Part shown: piece after piece, positions 3,875-5,960 of the stretch
Layout: each line of letters starts with the position of its first letter
How positions within the stretch are numbered: the first letter of the stretch is position 1
Origin: Streptosporangiaceae bacterium
GTDB taxonomy: Bacteria; Actinomycetota; Actinomycetes; Streptosporangiales; Streptosporangiaceae
Assembly (NCBI GenBank): GCA_025934635.1
Contig: JAICWX010000445.1
Span: forward strand, 1 to 5,960
Length of the DNA: 5,960 nt
Direction: 5' to 3'
Made by a program: the position numbers and the translations under genes
Notes under the pieces: generated by a model
What the model was told of the DNA's origin: nothing
What the model saw: only the letters and a program-made list of their open reading frames with translations
The model's database searches: none

Positions 3875-5960
3875 TCACGCGGTAGACGTCGTAGACGCCG
3901 TCGATGGCGCGGACGGCGCGCAGGACGTGGCCGAGGTGCTTGGGGTCGCCCATCTCGAAGGTGAACCGGCTGAAGGCAACCCGGTCCCGGGTGGTCGTGA
4001 CCGTGGCCGACAAGATGTTCACGTGCTGGTCGGACAGGACCCGGGTCACGTCGGAGAGCAGCCGGGTCCGGTCCAGCGCCTCGACCTGGATGGCGACCAG
4101 GAACACTGAGCCGTCGGTCGGCGCCCAGTGCACGTCGACCATCCGCTCGCGCTGGACCTCGGACAGGTGCGCCAGGTTCACGCAGTCGGTCCGGTGCACG
4201 GACACGCCGTGGCCGTGGGTGACGAAGCCGATGATCGGGTCGCCGGGCACCGGGGTACAGCACCGGGACAGCCGCACCCACACGTCCGGCGCGCCGTTGA
4301 CCTCGACGCCGGATTCGCCGGCCTTCCGCGGCTGCGGCGCCTTGGTCGGCAGCGTGAGCTCGGCCAGGTCCTCCTGCGCCCCGTCCAGGCCGCCGAGCGA
4401 CCTGACCAGCTTCTCGACCACGGACTGGGCGCTGACCCGGCCCTCGCCGACCGCGGCGTACAGCGCCGAGACGTCGGCGTAGCGCAGCTCGCGGGCCAGG
4501 TCGAGCAGGCTGTCGGCGGCGGCGATCCGCTGCAGCGGCAGGCCCTGCTTGCGCATCGCCTTGGCCAGCTGGTCCTTACCCGCGTCGACAGCGGCTTCCC
4601 GGCGCTCCTTGGAGAACCACTGCCTGATCTTGTTCCTGGCCCGGGGGCTCTGCACGAACTTGAGCCAGTCCCGGCTCGGCCCGGCCTCAGGGGCCTTGGA
4701 GGTGAAGATCTCCACCGTGTCGCCGTTGTCCAGGGCGGACTCCAGCGCGACCAGGCGGCCGTTGACCCGGGCGCCGACCGTCCGGTGCCCGACCTCGGTA
4801 TGGATGGCGTAGGCGAAGTCGACCGGCGTCGCTCCCTGCGGCAGGGCCACCACCTCGCCGCGGGGGGTGAACACGTAGACCTCGCCGACGGCCAGGTCGA
4901 ACCGGAGCGAGTCGAGGAACTCAGCGGGATCCTCGGTCTCCCGCTGCCAGTCCACCAGCTGGCGGAGCCAGGTCATGTCCTGGCCGTCGTCGTCCCGGCC
5001 GTTCTTCGGCCGGCTGAAGACCATCTCTTCCTTGTACTTCCAGTGCGCGGCGACGCCGTACTCGGCCTGGCGGTGCATGGTCCAGGTACGGATCTGCAGC
5101 TCCACCGGCTTGCCGCCGGGACCCTTCACCGTCGTGTGCAGCGACTGGTACAAGTTGAACTTCGGCATCGCGACGTAGTCCTTGAACCGGCCCGCCACCG
5201 GGTTCCACCGCGCGTGGATGATGCCGAGCGCGGTGTAGCAGTCCAGGACCGAGTCGACCAGGATGCGGATGCCCACCAGGTCATAGATGTCGTCGAACTC
5301 GACGTTCTTGGCGATCATCTTCTGGTAGATCGAGTAGTAGTGCTTCGGGCGGCCGGTGACCGACGCCTTGATCTTCGCGTCACGCAGGTCGGAGCGGACG
5401 TCCTGGATCACTTCCTGCAGGAAGCCCTCGCGCCGCGGCGCGCGCCCGGAGACCAGGCGGACGATCTCGTCGAACCGCTTGGGGTACAGGATCGAGAAGG
5501 CGAGGTCCTCGAGCTCCCACTTCACCGTGTTGATGCCGAGCCGGTGGGCGAGCGGGGCGAAGATCTCCAGCGTCTCCCGGGACTTGCGTTCCTGCTTGTC
5601 CCGCGGCAGGTAGCGCATCGTCCGCATGTTGTGCAGCCGGTCGGCGAGCTTGATCACCAGGACGCGGATGTCGCGCGACATCGCCACGACCATCTTGCGG
5701 ACGGTCTCCGCCTCGGCCGCCTCGCCGTACTTGACCTTGTCCAGCTTGGTCACGCCGTCGACCAGCGCGGCGACGTCCTCGCCGAACTCGCCGCGCAGCT
5801 CGGTCAGGGTGTACGGGGTGTCCTCCACCGTGTCGTGCAGCAGCGCGGCGCAGATCGTCTCGGTGTTCATGCCGAGCTCGGCGAGGATCGTCGCCACCGC
5901 GAGCGGGTGGGTGATGTACGGGTCGCCGCTGCGCCGCTTCTGGTCCCGGTGCCAGTAGGC
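3867..5960 (-). CDS. rel: Bifunctional (p)ppGpp synthetase/hydrolase Rel (N-terminus beyond right window edge)
   Basis: This is the long RelA/SpoT homologue that makes (p)ppGpp from ATP and GTP/GDP on starved ribosomes and also degrades it. The 697 visible codons run from [21 protein letters not shown] to the TAG at 3869-3867; full-length actinobacterial Rel is about 750-850 residues, so roughly the first 60-150 are missing. Visible numbering: HD hydrolase domain about 1-150 with metal ligands H18, H42, D43 and D107, plus E46/D47; synthetase domain about 190-310 with RPKHY (204-208), YDLVGIR, RFKD (258-261), YQSLHTT (271-277) and ELQIRT (from 287). RFKD is the RXKD signature of bifunctional enzymes, where hydrolase-dead RelA has EXDD. 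TGS spans about 359-421, then a helical region, the RCCTP zinc-finger/CC domain (about 561-596) and ACT (about 618-697). No lesion is seen, so both activities should be intact. It is convergent with the DUF349 gene, 14 bp apart. Confidence 0.97.
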   Translation of the reverse strand, partial: AYWHRDQKRRSGDPYITHPLAVATILAELGMNTETICAALLHDTVEDTPYTLTELRGEFGEDVAALVDGVTKLDKVKYGEAAEAETVRKMVVAMSRDIRVLVIKLADRLHNMRTMRYLPRDKQERKSRETLEIFAPLAHRLGINTVKWELEDLAFSILYPKRFDEIVRLVSGRAPRREGFLQEVIQDVRSDLRDAKIKASVTGRPKHYYSIYQKMIAKNVEFDDIYDLVGIRILVDSVLDCYTALGIIHARWNPVAGRFKDYVAMPKFNLYQSLHTTVKGPGGKPVELQIRTWTMHRQAEYGVAAHWKYKEEMVFSRPKNGRDDDGQDMTWLRQLVDWQRETEDPAEFLDSLRFDLAVGEVYVFTPRGEVVALPQGATPVDFAYAIHTEVGHRTVGARVNGRLVALESALDNGDTVEIFTSKAPEAGPSRDWLKFVQSPRARNKIRQWFSKERREAAVDAGKDQLAKAMRKQGLPLQRIAAADSLLDLARELRYADVSALYAAVGEGRVSAQSVVEKLVRSLGGLDGAQEDLAELTLPTKAPQPRKAGESGVEVNGAPDVWVRLSRCCTPVPGDPIIGFVTHGHGVSVHRTDCVNLAHLSEVQRERMVDVHWAPTDGSVFLVAIQVEALDRTRLLSDVTRVLSDQHVNILSATVTTTRDRVAFSRFTFEMGDPKHLGHVLRAVRAIDGVYDVYRVTS

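Noticed and set aside
3315..4109. A 264-codon plus-strand open frame crossing from the DUF349 gene into rel
   Set aside because: It is an out-of-frame shadow of the DUF349 repeats with a Gly/Ala/Arg-rich product, and it crosses the convergent junction.
3904..4482. Plus-strand open frames opposite rel
   Set aside because: Rel is intact on the other strand with all domains recognisable. The antisense products are Ser/Arg/Thr-rich shadows without a supported ribosome binding site.
1..5960. A new defence, mobile or biosynthetic system
   Set aside because: Every substantial gene is a known core-genome family in a recognisable actinobacterial order. There are no transposase, integrase, toxin-antitoxin, CRISPR or phage signatures and no terminal repeats.

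Overview
The window is GC-rich chromosomal DNA from an actinobacterium. The evidence is heavy G/C use at third codon positions, GTG starts at three of the four genes whose starts are visible, a membrane-anchored actinobacterial cyclophilin, and a conserved actinobacterial gene neighbourhood around rel. I cannot place it below the phylum/class level; the arrangement resembles Streptomyces-like relatives more than mycobacteria, because a DUF349 gene sits between the cyclophilin gene and rel.

Layout from left to right. Positions 1-606 (minus) hold the N-terminal 202 codons of aspartyl-tRNA synthetase, cut by the left edge. After a 76-bp gap, 683-1405 (minus) encodes a single-domain metallo-beta-lactamase-fold hydrolase of the glyoxalase II-like type with all metal ligands present. 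Positions 1406-1675 form a divergent intergenic region with a 20-bp palindrome, 10-bp-phased TCGCGA motifs and a GC-rich hairpin. The plus-strand pair follows: 1676-2584, a membrane-anchored extracytoplasmic cyclophilin-type peptidyl-prolyl isomerase, then after 29 bp 2614-3852, a cytoplasmic coiled-coil protein with three DUF349 repeats of exactly 77 residues. Positions 3867-5960 (minus) hold the bifunctional (p)ppGpp synthetase/hydrolase Rel, convergent with the DUF349 gene and lacking its N-terminus at the right edge. The two convergent stop codons are only 14 bp apart and lie inside the two arms of one inverted repeat.

Aspartyl-tRNA charging and the alarmone enzyme Rel both belong to translation and amino-acid-starvation physiology. 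The hydrolase, cyclophilin and DUF349 protein are conserved neighbours whose functional link to that response is not established by the sequence. No mobile element, CRISPR array, tRNA or phage gene was seen. This is an ordinary core-genome region; I did not find a new multi-gene system. The items most worth a second look are the palindromic control region at 1501-1530, the shared stop-codon stem at 3845-3874, the residues suggesting a non-discriminating AspRS, and the extra cysteines of the cyclophilin.
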